64,000 bases of DNA. Source: Athripsodes cinereus (lineage: Eukaryota; Arthropoda; Insecta; Trichoptera; Leptoceridae). Within the stretch, counting starts at the first letter, position 1, and every line of letters begins with the position of its first letter. This document shows, one piece after another, positions 35,400-47,346 of this stretch. The translations under genes and the position numbers were made by a program. The notes under the pieces were generated by a model that was given only the letters and a program-made list of their open reading frames with translations, made no database searches and was not told the origin of the DNA. The stretch lies in the NCBI GenBank assembly GCA_947579605.1, contig OX388322.1, forward strand, positions 6,820,001 to 6,884,000. The letters run 5' to 3'.

Positions 35400-36040
35400 T
35401 TGGATAGATATTTTGATGCATAGATAAAAAGAGAATGAGAGTAGAATAACCATATGACTGTTATGTAGATCACATCGTATGTATGTATATAAATGTAAGT
35501 TAGTATAGCTGAGTAAACATAAGCATCATGATCGACCCGATTTCGTGTGTGGCGCATATCAAAACTGGTTTTCATATCTAATACCCAATAATGAAATCAA
35601 TTATCCGATTCTCACTACAACACAACCTAGCTTTACGTATCTTTGTTAAAAAAATATTCATTTACCAACCATTACCTATGTTCATTATAGGATCAGTCTG
35701 TACAGTGTTATCATTCCATATTATTGGTTATTCCTTCATCTAGCTATGTAATATCATTGACAATATTTATAATACAATTGACATTCATTTCATTTATTGA
35801 CATCTTAATCTATTAAAAATTCATTCTTTTGACATTGCAATATATAATTTACTGGTTGTTAGTTGTGGTTGCCTGCAGGCAATGAACTCGCCATTTGTAC
35901 CATGAAAATGTACAATTTATATTTTTTTTTATTTTTTATTATTTATTGCATTTCTTATAAACTTTAATTTTTATCTACCATCTATTTGACATCTCCTTAT
36001 TATATTACAATTTATATTCTTGACTTTTTGTTGGCATTCT
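35400..36040. other. No gene recognised
   Basis: AT-rich DNA with no element ends or coding signal. Confidence 0.35.
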
Positions 36041-36044
36041 ATTA

Positions 36045-36130
36045 CTGACACTCAGGTGGAAGACAGATTTAAGGGTCGTGGTCCGAAGAGGCCTATACCC
36101 AGCAGTGATTGAACAAAAGTTAAAGAAGAG
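36045..36130 (+). pseudogene. Extreme C-terminal end of an RTE-type LINE
   Basis: 'gaggcctatacccagcagtg' encodes EAYTQQ followed by a stop, the hallmark EAY.QQW end of RTE ORF2. Only ~20 codons are visible. Confidence 0.45.
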
Positions 36131-36261
36131 AGACTACACATGTAGAACGTAAATTCATGAAGAACATAAAAATATTTCTAAAATAAATAAAATTTAAGAT
36201 CGTGTCGTGTCGAAATTCAAAAAAAAAAACAATCAAACTGATCTCAAGTACTGCGCAAAAC

Positions 36262-36465
36262 GCACAACACGTGAAAATACGTCAAAAATATCAGCGTAGT
36301 GCAAGCGACAGGACACAACTGACACTCCAACAAGTGTGGCATGGTCTGTGCTGCACCGCAGTCACACGCTCCAATTCCTCCTGTAGGAAGGGCCATCCTT
36401 CTCTATTCTTACGGCAGCGTCCTACACCAGATCCCAGTCGGTTCAGTGCTTTCCATTAAGATCAC
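36262..36465 (-). pseudogene. LINE C-terminus (Cys-rich end), frameshifted
   Basis: The minus strand reads WKALNRLGSGVGRCRKNREG WP, then in another frame CDCGAAQTMPHLLECQLCPV ACTTL. The 'W..LNRLR.GVGRC' and 'CDCGA.QTM.HLL.C..C' motifs end the ORF2 of a common insect non-LTR group. One frameshift separates them. Confidence 0.6.
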
Positions 36466-36469
36466 ACAA

Positions 36470-37130
36470 AAATGTAAGTACAATTATAAAAACTAGCAGA
36501 CAGCAATCTTCATTTGGTTTGGTTAAATAATATATTGAAATAAAATATTATGAATAAAATATTATGAATTTCCGCAATAAGTTAAATAATTTCTTTTGAA
36601 ATATGAAATACGAAAAGGCGCAAATTGCAATGAAACTGTATTTCTCTATAATGTCAGTCAATTATAACCACATTATTTATTTTTATAACTCTATTGATCT
36701 GATGTCGGTAGTATTTTTTTCTTATTTATTTATTTATTATTATATCTATACGTTGAGCTACTTCACATGTCAATTTGATTGTTGAACGAAAAAAAAGTTG
36801 CTTTTACATAGATATCGCATGATTTAATTTTATTATTGCTTCCCATATATCGGTGGCTGTTAATTTCTTTTTGCTCGAGAAACAGTCTAACTGTATTTTA
36901 GTGTAGTTTTTTCGTTATTTTATTTTTATTTTTATTATACATACCCATGAGAGAAAACTTAAGTTGCTAAAAGCAAAGACAGCTTTTTAAAAAATTTACT
37001 GCGACGGACACGTCACCAGATTATAGGGCTCATGGACGATCAAAGATTAGTGCATTCTGGTATCTTAGTGTCGGAGTCCTTGACTTTTGAAATATTCGGG
37101 TGTGTGGAGGGTCCTTTCAATATGTGCCTT
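36470..37130. other. No gene recognised
   Basis: AT-rich DNA, short frames only. Confidence 0.35.
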
Positions 37131-37139
37131 AGTTTCAAC

Positions 37140-37565
37140 ACTGATGTAAGCAAGTGAGAAGTGGACATGACTGAAAAAAGGTAAAGCGCTATGAATGCAG
37201 TACAAATGAGATCGTTCAGAAGGATGTGTGGTAAAAATTTAAGATATCGGGTGCTATACGAAAATAATTTGGAATGAAAGTTGGTGTGAAAACCAAGATA
37301 GATTTCAATTAGTTACGAAGGTTTGGGCATATAGAATGAATAAAGATAGAATGACAAACATGGCCGAATGAAAGGGTACTAGGAGACGTGGTCGGCTGAG
37401 AAATAAATGGCTAGTCCATGTAGACCACATCCTTAAAGACGGATATGTGCTGAGTACAATGAAAAAGAGATCATCTATGAATAAATGTATAGATATGATG
37501 GAAGCAAAAAGCGTTTGCAAGTCCATGAGCAAGTGTGTATGGCTTGATAAACGAAAAAGGTCATT
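37140..37565 (+). pseudogene. LINE reverse-transcriptase C-terminal remnant
   Basis: Plus-strand pieces in shifting frames: 'AMNAVQMRSFRRMCGKNLRY'-like text at 37190-37250, 'FGHIE.M.KDRMT.MAE.KG'-like at 37320-37375, 'RRRGRLRNKWLVHVDHILKD', then 'MMEAKSVCKSMSKCVWLDKR' near 37497-37555. This order is that of the RT C-terminus of the element also seen at 54270. Heavily mutated. Confidence 0.5.
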
Positions 37566-37739
37566 TAATGAAAATTTGCAAATAATTTTGAAGGAAATAT
37601 AATAATATATGTCTGTATTCTTTCATTATTGAAACATTCAAAATGGCTTTTTATAAAAACAAATAGATAAAGAATCATTTCAACAACAAAAAATCATTTT
37701 TTCATTTTTTTTGGATCCTCTAGATGAGTACCTAACCTA

Positions 37740-37880
37740 GAATAAAGAAAAGAATTCTGGGTAGACCACATGTTTAATTATCAGACGATATAAGACGAAT
37801 TACTGGAGTGAAGTGGATGTAGTGCAATCAAAACGGAGATTTGTGGAAAACTAAAGATAAAGGAGTAAACCTATGCCTAA
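37740..37880 (+). pseudogene. RTE-type LINE C-terminal remnant
   Basis: Reads approximately RILGRPHV, LSDDIRRITGVKWM, and NGDLWKTKDKG, comparable to 'RGRP..RW.DDIRR..G..W...AQDR..WR' of RTE ORF2. Confidence 0.45.
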
Positions 37881-37899
37881 AGATTCATCTTAAATGTCT

Positions 37900-38450
37900 A
37901 AAGAAGAAGAAGAATGGCATACAAAGATTTTTTGCAATAACAATTATAATCAAAATATTTATACAACTCTCAAGAACATGTTTATTTTTCATTATTTGAA
38001 TAACTTCGGAAGAGTATTTTACATGTTGATTTTTCTTATGTTGATTGTAAACTTCAAGTTTTGAGCAAATAATCTTCTTATAAATGTAAGTTATCGTCAG
38101 TAAAATCTTCTCCGAGCAATAATTAATCGAAAAGTGATCATCAAACAGTAGGTAGTATCAAAGATTTAATTATTTCGGTTTTAGGTATATTTACGAGTAT
38201 TAAAACATTCACGAAGTTATGTGATAAGCCTCGTCGCTGAATTTCGATTGTTTTGTTTTCGGTTGAAGGTTCACAAATGCTGTTTTTTCGTAGATACTTG
38301 AACTGTCTTTCATCCACAAGGTTCCTTTCCATCCACAAAGTTCAACCTTGTGGATGAACCACAAGGTTCTTTCATATGCACCTTCATGTAACAATAATAA
38401 CAGAGCATAAACGCTATGACTAAATTGGTGCAGAATCGTTTTGGATGGTA
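37900..38450. other. No gene recognised
   Basis: AT-rich; overlapping minus-strand frames near 38141-38519 run into the adjacent MITE and are not genes. Short direct and inverted copies of 'caaggtt/catccaca' occur at 38320-38370. Confidence 0.35.
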
Positions 38451-38453
38451 CAG

Positions 38454-38664
38454 CAGGGTTACTCTTGACAAAACTAAACACGATCTTAATCTAGTCTTGA
38501 TCTTGATCATACGACCCACGAAGGGACTATGGTCAAAAACACCGCGCTACCGCTAACGCGCGATCGTTTTGCGTGTATTTTTGGCCAATAGTCACTTCGT
38601 CCGTCGTATGATCAAGATCAAGACTAGATTAAGATCGTGTTTAGTTTTGTCAGGAGTAGCCCTG
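38454..38664. mobile_element. Palindromic MITE with CAGGG termini (copy 2)
   Basis: 211 bp, same length as copy 1 and nearly identical. Flanked by CAG (38451-38453) and CAG (38665-38667), an apparent 3-bp target duplication. Confidence 0.8.
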
Positions 38665-38689
38665 CAGATTGATATCCACCTCGAGGATA

Positions 38690-39060
38690 ATTAATGTGCC
38701 AGCAGAATAGACTCGAAGAGATATGGAGTTTAATAATAATTACAACTAGACAACTTTTTTAAAATGCGCCGACCGCAAGGGCCCATTCAAGAATCACCTG
38801 AACAATATCTCCTGAATAATAGGGTTTTTAACCTCGCCTTGAACACCTCCACACTCTCTAGAGTCCGCAAATAATTGAGAATTTTGTTTAACACTAACGG
38901 ACAAGCCACACAGAAGGCACGGTCAACATAGTTGGCCAGACCCCCACAAGTCTATTGACAGAGTCTATGTTAGCAGACCTTAGTGATTTTTACCTTTCCG
39001 TTACCTCCCCAGAAATGCAGAACTCCGAGATATACACCGGTAGCCAGTGTAGATCTTTTA
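38690..39060 (-). pseudogene. LINE C-terminal remnant with 3' flank
   Basis: The minus strand reads LNKILNYLRTLESVEVFKAR then LKTLLFRRYCSGDS-stop (38785-38895 region). The 'FK.RLK..L' ending resembles the end of CR1/jockey-group ORF2. Upstream pieces are frameshifted; nothing intact. Confidence 0.45.
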
Positions 39061-39449
39061 GAAGAGAAGTTAGGTTTAAAATCAAAAGAAGAATTACAGC
39101 ATTATTTAAATATTATCAAAAAATACATAACATGTGTCATTTTTGTAGAAATTTTACGTGTTAAAATAGCGACAGAAATAGGGCGGAATCTGTAACCGGT
39201 TAATGTGCTATCATGCCAAAATAACAAATAACATGAACCGTGATATTGACATTGGCAACCAGTTATAATATGAATTATTATCTTGCATGCAGTAAGTAGA
39301 TAACTGTTGTTTTTCACCGTGACAGTGATATGGGTCTGACAATGTCGCTACTCATTATTACTACCATTTAATTTCCCGTATAAATATTTTGGTCAATTCG
39401 TTAATTTGTATAGTTGTAATATTACGTCTCGAACAATACGAAGTCCCTT

Positions 39450-39562
39450 TATTTCCACCACTTGGACAAACCGTTTGCTTATCTCTTTTGGAGTCTAGTT
39501 TCTTTTGTCCTCCCATGGTCTCCAATCCAGGACCCTCGGCATCCGTCTGTCATCCCTATTCT
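39450..39562 (-). pseudogene. RTE-type LINE fragment
   Basis: The minus strand reads DDRRMPRVLDWRPWEDKRN then a stop, homologous to DGRWTSRILVWRPWEDKRSV in the copy at 62783-63019. Confidence 0.5.
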
Positions 39563-39569
39563 AACTCAA

Positions 39570-40228
39570 CTCAAGATAGAGGAATAAAATTAAATGTTCT
39601 GTATCCAGTAAAGGAATAATTTAAATAAATTAGACAAAAATAGGGAAAAATGACTATTTGCAATGTCATTTGTTATTTTATTACAATTCTCATCCAAACA
39701 TTAAGTGACCAAATTTAAATTGAAATTGAATTTGTGCTTATTGTGAAACAAGAAATACCTACTATCAAATATTTTACATCAAAATATGAACAACTATAAA
39801 AAAATAGTATTGATTTTTTTTTAAATAATTTTTATTGTTCATTATTTTGGCATTTCTCATGTAGGTTGCATCTTGTATCTACGATGTATTTTTGCTAAGG
39901 CGATTTTCCACTAGCGAATCTTAGTTACTAGCTAGTTACTTGCGATGAAAAATAACAAAACATTAGATAGAGTATTATTATCCAAAGAGTATTGTCACAA
40001 AGCAAGACATGTAGGTACGAGAATGATATTGATGGATTTCCATTGTGAAAATGCAATGTAACAATGTCGTCTACGTGAAATATAGATTTGTTAGAAATAC
40101 AGAAATAAAAAAAAACGATCGTTACTTAATCTGAAGAATCAAAAGATTAATTGCAATGGTTCAAATTAATTCATGGATTTTAGATGTACCTAGATCGTGA
40201 CTTGTCTGCAGCCGTGACTGCAGACATC
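39570..40228. other. No gene recognised
   Basis: AT-rich DNA without element ends. Confidence 0.35.
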
Positions 40229-40660
40229 TGTGATCACACTCTGTGGAGTCTCCAACTAAAAACAAGTCTGACACTCTATTCTGTAAGTTTTTGAGTGTCT
40301 TGTTTAAGGCTGGTTCTCGTAAAACATTCCATATACTATAGCCGGAAGATGAGACCAAAAACTCTTACTGACCGTGGAGCTATTATACGAAACTATTTTA
40401 TTTTTACTAATTTAACGTGAACTTCGAATGAAGTGGAAGGAAATGGAGCAGGCCTTCCTCCAGGAGTGGACGGGAGAGGGCTGAGAAGAAGAAGATGAAA
40501 AAGAACACGAACTTCCACCATGCACCTTCGGTTAACAACATTAACGACATTTAACAACTTTCAGTGCATTATTCATCCTGGTTTTTGTTGCCGCGGAGAG
40601 GACAACTAGTCTTTTTATTTAATCCAGTTAGTTCCTTTTGGTGGGATGCCTTGATAGAAT
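40229..40660 (+). repeat. Degenerate family A copy interrupted by an RTE fragment
   Basis: 40240-40330 ('gtggagtctccaactaaaaa', 'gtaagtttttgagtgtcttg') and 40565-40660 ('ccgcggagaggacaactagt', 'ttggtgggatgccttgat') are the two halves of a family A copy. The middle (40430-40495) reads RWKEMEQAFLQEWTGEG, the closing residues of an RTE ORF2. Confidence 0.4.
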
Positions 40661-41285
40661 CAATGAATGACAATACATTTGTCATCAAATCGAACTAACA
40701 GTTTTTCAAGTACATAACTAACATAAGATCCTAAAAAAGCCTCGTCTTTTGGCGGACCGCGGATGTCTACTCTCTCAAATATACAGATGTTTGAGATAAT
40801 TATATATAATAAATTGCATTATTTGATGTTTGCGGTCAATGCTCCTCAATTTGAATACAATAATAATAATTCAAGTATGTATACCTTGTAATGTTCAATA
40901 TTTATGCAAGTAATATAAAGTACCCACTTTACATTCACGGTCAACATAAGATTGGTTAGAGTTTACTACCTACCTACATAAATGTCAAGAATAAGAAACA
41001 TTGCTTGTTTCGAAATTCGTAACAATTTTTTTTGTCACAGATCGGTAGGATTAATATAAAATAGGAATTATGGAATATTGTACAACGTCAGAATAATTAC
41101 AATGGAATATTGAACAATGTTTTATATATACATGTATGAATTTAAAAATGAGCTTCCTGAACAGTTATCTTTTGTATTGAATATGATAATTGTTATACTA
41201 CAAATATCAATATTTCTAAATAGGTTACAATTAATTTTTTACTAGCAGTCCTACAGTTATTTTTTTACTAGCTTCTTTGAAAGAA
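40661..41285. other. No gene recognised
   Basis: AT-rich. The 12-mer 'attgttatacta' occurs at 41189-41200 and again at 41330-41341, on either side of the hammerhead-like motif. Confidence 0.35.
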
Positions 41286-41328
41286 CTCGAGCGCTTTCGT
41301 CAATAGCTCAGTTTGACATCTTCAAGAG
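41286..41328 (-). ncRNA. Hammerhead ribozyme motif with one core change
   Basis: Minus strand: CUC (helix I), UUGAAGA at 41319-41325 (C3 changed to U), extra U, helix II GUCAA...UUGAC (5 bp), GAAA (41295-41298), palindromic helix III AGCGCU, C17 (41289), then GAG closing helix I. The architecture matches the complete motifs at 2353 and 47984. The C3 change should abolish or weaken self-cleavage, so this is probably a decayed copy. Confidence 0.4.
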
Positions 41329-41486
41329 GATTGTTATACTAGATTGTACTGATTAGTCCCAAATTATCCACGTGTATGATTTTTAAAATATCCGCTACAA
41401 ATTATAGTAAATTAACCTCATCCTTTACCGCTGTTCTCGAAGGCAAAGGGCAGAAATTAAACAAGATTTTTTTAATGTTATACCTA

Positions 41487-41605
41487 GCATCACGGCATAT
41501 ACCACGAGTGAGGTGTATGTAGTAGAAAAGCAAACTGTCCTCTCCGTGCCAACAAAAAAATCAGGATAGATGGCCAACCTCATCAAGAGGTGAAGTGTCT
41601 TTATT
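41487..41605 (-). repeat. Family A copy, partial
   Basis: 'tagcatcacggcatatacca', 'gtcctctccgtgccaacaaa', 'gatggccaacctcatc'; truncated before the GTGGAGCACC half. Confidence 0.6.
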
Positions 41606-41799
41606 TTTTTTACACATGCTTAAATTTTATTCCTGAAAAGTACATTCATAACGTTATTTTTTCATCAAATCAGTTTGTAATTATTATCTTAGGTGCGTGT
41701 ATTGTACATACTATCTTTTCTTAAGCCTTCTTATATATCCTTAGTGTTCTTATGGAATTCACTACAGAGTTTTAGTGGTCCACTTTCCTACGACGAGTG

Positions 41800-41975
41800 T
41801 TGATGATTTTGCGAATAAAAGAAAACTTAGGCGTGTGCGGCATGTCATAGAGGGAAGATGTTGGTAATTAGCTTGAAAGACAAAATAGGACACGAAAGCA
41901 TTATCAGTAATATCTTCAATCGAACATAGCAGTGGGCTGATCACATTGCCAGACGAAAGAATAGAATATGGTTTT
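41800..41975 (+). pseudogene. RTE-type LINE fragment
   Basis: Plus-strand pieces resemble 'KMLVISLKDKIGHESI' (41860-41905) and 'QWADHIARRK' (41930-41955), matching the DRIRN...WAGHVAR part of RTE ORF2, with frameshifts. Confidence 0.45.
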
Positions 41976-43944
41976 TTGCATTGTTACCAAGACATGATAA
42001 TGTCTCAAGTATTTGAAACGCAGTTATACGTGTATAAAAAAATCATATGAAATCTGCTTATCACGTTCGTACACAAATTGATTATATTCAACTGAATATC
42101 AATGAGCAAGCCTTAATATGATAATCGTTGAAATGGCTTGTTTTAGATAGGTAGGTACTTAAACTAATTTCCATAAACAATGTCATGTCGTGTTGTTTTA
42201 TCGCAGTCATTATCGTACCTGATCAAGCATCACAATCACATCGGCAAAATCAGCTGATATACTTACTCAACAGTGGCGGGACTAGACTTTTGTATTGGCC
42301 ATGCAATTTTGTAATTAATACTGCTATATGTTGGAATCTTAATTATAATGCAATTTATGTGAAAGAAAAATTGTAAGAATGGACATTTGACCGAGAACTA
42401 CGTTGATTAACAACATGGATCAAATTTTTAAAGGCAGCTGCGTGCTGAGTAAGCGAAATATACGTGCATGTTCGAGAAATTGTATGAATGTGGAGTAAAC
42501 AAAAACAAATGCAGTTTGGTTCCTTACCCCACTTGAAATACCTACAGCGTGAGTTGACCAAAGTGTTGACCAAAAACTGTTAATTTTTTTGGAAAACGAT
42601 TTGAGATAACTCAAAACATAAATGCTGCGTAAGATGCAAAAAAGAGGAAATGAGACAAGAATAAATAGTTTTAGGGGTTACCATTTTCTCTACATTGAAG
42701 ATTTAATTGAGATTGGCAGTTGTTTGGTGGTTCAAACAAATTTTATTTTATTGTAGGTCTTTACTCACTTATTTTCGTTAATTACGATTTAATTATTCTT
42801 CAGGCGTGTTGTGTTGTGTCTTTATTATCTAATTTTCTGGATAAACCAATTATTATATCGTATGTTTTTGATAGCTTCTCTCGGGTAATCTCTCACAAAT
42901 CGAAGAAATGTTGTCAAAAGATTGATGAATTGAATAAAATTAAAGTAAGCAGACTTCTACTATATCTGAATGGTTGATGAGTCTCCTATCATGTGTTTTT
43001 AGGACGTGTGGAAGGTACGCCAGTGATACTAACTAGTACTTAGAAGACACTGTAGTAGAATTTACTTTTACTTAATTATTAGCGATTACCAATCATCGTC
43101 ATCATCGTCCACCAGTTTGTTCCTTGTACATTATTATCATTATTACTATTATCGTATTTCCTTTCTCTTTTCACACTTTCCGTTAAATACCCAGTAAAAA
43201 TATAGATAGATATAATATACCTAATAGTTAACAAGAAGTTTCCATTTTACTTGATTACTTTAATAATATGGGTACTTACTTAACAAACTTGTCTGGTTAG
43301 AACAACACCAAACATCAGATTAAAGAGATTTGTACTACCAGTAGTTTACTATTAGTAATCCGTAATATTATTATAGGTGACTGCTTGTGTCAAACACGAT
43401 TGGATCAACTAATAAGCCATATAGTGATCATTGTATCTTGTACTATTAAAATATTAATAACATTTGTTATTCATGATTCTGTATTTAATGTAAAGTTATA
43501 TGTTATTATTAGCAAAGAAATGGTGATGTTGTATCTATACCCATATACATACTTTAAAATATGAAAGTCTTACAATTTATTCAACTTATTACTCCATTTC
43601 CACAGTTCTTCTATAATTCGTATAATATTGTCCTTTTTCCAGTTCCCGACATCCAATTATTGTTACAAAAAAATCATAACATAAATTGTTTTTTTTTTAT
43701 TGTTGAAAACATATTTCTATCATTACAGATTATGATCAGTGTCATGCCAAAGAAAGAAAAATAAGAAGAACTGTTCACACAGTATAAAGTACGTCAACAA
43801 GCTTCAAGTCAATTATTCGCCTACAAATTCACAATACATTTTTTATTTGAAACAACAATCGTGTCTTATTAATTGTATTTGTGTACAAGTGGTAGAATTA
43901 TGATTGAATAAACTGAAACAGTTGCTTCATTCTACTTAGATTAA
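41976..43944. other. No gene recognised
   Basis: AT-rich. 'cagtggcgggactag' at 42272 resembles a hAT terminus, but no partner end was found. Confidence 0.35.
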
Positions 43945-44000
43945 ACAATACGGGAGATACGTCTTTCGACTTCTTAGGCCATTATCAATCAATTGTTTTT
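43945..44000 (-). ncRNA. Degenerate hammerhead-like motif
   Basis: Minus strand: AAACAAU...AUUGUUU can form a 7-bp helix I with small internal loops. The core reads UUGAUAA (C3 and G8 changed), then the extra U, helix II GGC/GUC, GAAA (43964-43967), helix III AGA/UCU with a CGUA loop, then C17. A decayed relative of the motifs at 2353 and 47984. Confidence 0.25.
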
Positions 44001-44196
44001 TTTATATGGTAGAACAATAATTTCCTCAGAAAATACCCTGAAAATTCTGCGAGAAGACTATAGACCAGCAACACTAAAAGTTTATATCTTAGGATTCTAA
44101 TATTTCAAAAACGTTAATTAATTTGAAACACAAAATATAAGAGTACATCTAAAATCCGTGTATTTCTATTTTATTGATTAAGTATAATGGTTATTT

Positions 44197-44433
44197 CCGT
44201 GGAGCACCCGGTAAAGAATTGATTTACCACTCTTTTCCGTAAGTTTTCGAGTGTCCTGTAAAAGGCAGGTGTTCGAAAAAATAAAGACTAAATACTTCTT
44301 GGATTCAGCGATGAGGTATGCCAACCATCCTGAATGACTTAATTTTTTTTTGGTACAGATGTGTCTATAACATGTGGCTGATCCATTGAGTGCCCCACTT
44401 GTGGGATATCTCGTAATGGTAAAGTAGTAGTAG
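44197..44433 (+). repeat. Family A copy, full length
   Basis: 'ccgtggagcacccggtaaag' to 'cccacttgtgggatatctcg' and 'aaagtagtagtag'. Forms an inverted pair with the copy at 44487. Confidence 0.75.
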
Positions 44434-44486
44434 TTTGGTTTGCTATAAAAATCAAAGTAGAATTAAAGCATTTTTTTTATTTTATG

Positions 44487-44725
44487 CTACTACTACTACT
44501 ATACCATCACGGCATATCCCACAAGTGGGGTAGCCAGCAGATCAGCTGCATTTAAGAAACATGCAAACTGTCCTCTTCGTGCCAATATAAAATCAAGACA
44601 TTCAGGATGGGTGGCAAACCTCATCGCTGAATTTAAGATGTATAATGTCTTAATTTTTTCGAACACCTGCCTTTTACAGGACACTCGAAAACTTACGCAG
44701 AAGAGTGGGAGACCAATTATTTACC
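44487..44725 (-). repeat. Family A copy, full length
   Basis: Starts '(cta)n taccatcacggcatatccca' and ends at 'gagtgggagaccaattattt'. Very close to the reference copy at 14046. Tail-to-tail with the copy at 44197, 53 bp apart. Confidence 0.75.
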
Positions 44726-45354
44726 TTTACCAATACTTTTATTTTATGACGTGCACTAAAATAAATTATCCTTAAATTTGAACAATAAACGTGCGTATCA
44801 AAAATATATCCATGTATGCAATACCAGTTACTTGTTATTAAAAAACCATCCATGATCTTTGCAGAAACGAGTGGCATGTTTCATAAATTATTTAAATGTA
44901 TAGATTGTAAACAAAATGTCCATAATAACAGGTCTCTGCATCCGAGAAAACACGAAAAAGCCTTCTCCTTGCAACCTACAGTTATATAATACCGACATAA
45001 TTTCTACAATACAACGTACCTTTAATGGCAGCCTTTAAAAACATAATGTAATACTTAATTATCATTTTTAAAAACTCGTTTCGTGGACTTCCGAGAATAT
45101 CGAATGGACCCCTAAAGACAAAAACCTGATCTGCTGCATATGAATTTAAGGGCATCCTGAGACAGTAAAAAACAACAATATTTTTAATTTTATGGCGTGG
45201 TGAAATGTACGGTGATTGCCGATATACATTTTGTTCTTTCTTCTATCTGTTTACAGGATCACAGCATCTCCTAAAAGTGATAAAGCCAGAATAAACAAAC
45301 TCCTTGTATTGACATTCAACATGATGAATGCTCATACCGTATCGTTTTTAGTGC
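44726..45354. other. No gene recognised
   Basis: AT-rich DNA with short frames only. Confidence 0.35.
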
Positions 45355-45475
45355 ATTGTATATAATGTGTATCGTCGCGTTAGTACCCATAATACAAGAT
45401 TCTATCTTAGTTTGGGACTAGCTCGATCTGTGTGAATTGTCTATGCATGTCATGTTTTGTTTATTTGAAGATGTT
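45355..45475 (+). repeat. SINE-2, 3' half
   Basis: 'gtatcgtcgcgttagtaccc', 'gggactagctcgatctgtgt', 'gaattgtctatgcatgtcat' match the body of SINE-2 in its normal internal order. The tRNA-like head is missing. Confidence 0.6.
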
Positions 45476-45585
45476 ACTTGTCTTACATGTGATGTTTTAC
45501 GAATTTTACGGTACACTGCAAAATTTAAAATTCTTTTATCAGTTTTATGATAACCGTTTGGAAACTTTTCAAGTCCCTGGCATAA

Positions 45586-45779
45586 ATATGTAGGTCTCCC
45601 ACCCTTTTCTCCATGTTTTCCTGATGACTTAACTTTTCTTTGGTACGGAAAGGGCAACATAATTCACTCGATTGTGAGTTCTTAACCATGAAATCAAACA
45701 AGAGAAGATAGCTTGTATGTTATTAGTATGTTGCTGGCTACCTCTCTTGTGAGATATATCGTGATGATAAGGATGGTAA
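45586..45779 (+). repeat. Family A copy, degenerate
   Basis: 'gtaggtctcccacccttttc', 'cctgatgacttaacttttct', 'ttgctggctacctctcttgt', 'gagatatatcgtgatga'. Confidence 0.5.
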
Positions 45780-46267
45780 ATAGATTAAACCTTCAGTTAC
45801 CTATGTTCTATAGCTTACCTATATGAAAAGAGTATTGTATAAAATAATAAATCATTATTGTATAAATATATAAGTATTAATTACAATTTCGTATACCACT
45901 CGCCTTCTGTTGTTTACAAATACATCAAAAGGTTATTGACCATTACAATCGTATTAAAAACGTAAACAAAACAAAAACAACATAATGATGGTATCAAGAA
46001 CTACGTATAATATGAAAAGGGCGAACCTGTCACGTTGAAAAATATCAATTTCATTATTCACATAAACACATCCAGGATGGGTAGTGCAACGAATTGAAAA
46101 TGTTAATGAAAATGTTACTCTTATATGAACTCCTAAATTACAAAATCTCCTCTTTGACAAATAAGCAAAAATATTTATTTAATTTTATGCAAAATATGCA
46201 TAGGTAACCCATGGTTTTTTTTTACTAGAGTTTTAACATTGATAACAAAAAATTATTCACCAGCAAA

Positions 46268-46740
46268 TTCAGTGACGAGGCAATCAAACTATTCCCACAA
46301 GAATTATTTTTTATTGGCACGGAGAGGACAATTTAGTTATTTATTTATTTATTTATTTATTAAAAACAATTTATAGCAGAATTCGTTCAAATTAAATAAA
46401 TAAACAATGGACGAGTTCTCGCTAGGGCGCGATCTCTTCCAACTAACCCAAAGGTATAAAACACAAAAATTAAATTATAATAAAAATCAAAGTAACAGAC
46501 AACAAAACTTATAAAATAAACATACCTACATATTATATGTATTTGACAAAAAATTATGATTGAACAGAATACAATACAAACCATGGAAGGGGGGCAGGTT
46601 TTAGGATGCAAAGGGTGTGTTTGTGGAAATCATTTTCTCTTTAGTGGCTCGCTTGAAAGATGTCAGACAGACTTTGAGAAGCTTTAATGAGAGCTTAAGT
46701 GATCGTCATCTACCTACTTCACTTTTGGGATAGTCAGATA
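46268..46740 (+). repeat. Family A remnant interrupted by a LINE 3' end
   Basis: 46268-46335 ('ttggcacggagaggacaatt') and 46700-46737 ('ctacttcacttttgggatag') appear to be the two sides of a family A copy; the LINE 3' end at 46333-46462 lies between them. Confidence 0.35.
46333..46462 (-). repeat. LINE 3' end with (AATA)n tail (family D)
   Basis: Reverse complement of the family seen at 15579: 'tttgggttagttggaagaga', 'tcgcgccctagcgagaactc', ending in a (TTTA)n run at 46333-46362 on the plus strand. Confidence 0.6.
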
Positions 46741-47346
46741 ATATTTCTATAATCTGTATTGGTTAAAAAACATTTTATCTAATAATGATCAAATTAATTT
46801 AATAAACTTATGTAAATTTATTATTTAGTAAAAAAGTAAAAAATAAACTACGAGTATAATAATTCATCTCATATGGATATCAGTGGCAGGCGCCAAATTC
46901 CAGGAACTCTTGTAAATTATTGATTAATATGGCCTAGGCTTAAAGAACATGAGGAAAGTTATATCAGATAACGGTCAACATGAAGAGTTATGACTAGATA
47001 ATATTATTTTTTTCCCAGAATCTATAAATATTAAATTAACGCTTCTTCAGAAATTCTAAAAATTGTCGATAAACAAAACTATCAAACAATCAAACCAGTT
47101 TCATTTTTACTTTGAAATTGTTAAATATACTTAAAATAAGTAAGAAAAAAGAGGTAAACACTTTAGAAATACCTGCGCATGTAACAATAATTTGTATCTA
47201 TTACAAATAATAAGGAAATCAGCGTTGCTTTGGATGTTCGGATTAAAAATTTACATACAATTCCGCGCTTTATATTATAAATTTGGGAGAGCAATTTTTC
47301 ATAATTAATATTTCCATCGTTTTCCAAAATTATTCATTCGTTTATT

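Noticed and set aside
42272..42290. Isolated hAT-like terminus cagtggcgggactag
   Set aside because: No complementary right end or target duplication found nearby.
46333..46362. (TTTA)n run as an independent microsatellite
   Set aside because: It is the tail of the reverse-oriented LINE 3' end at 46333-46462.
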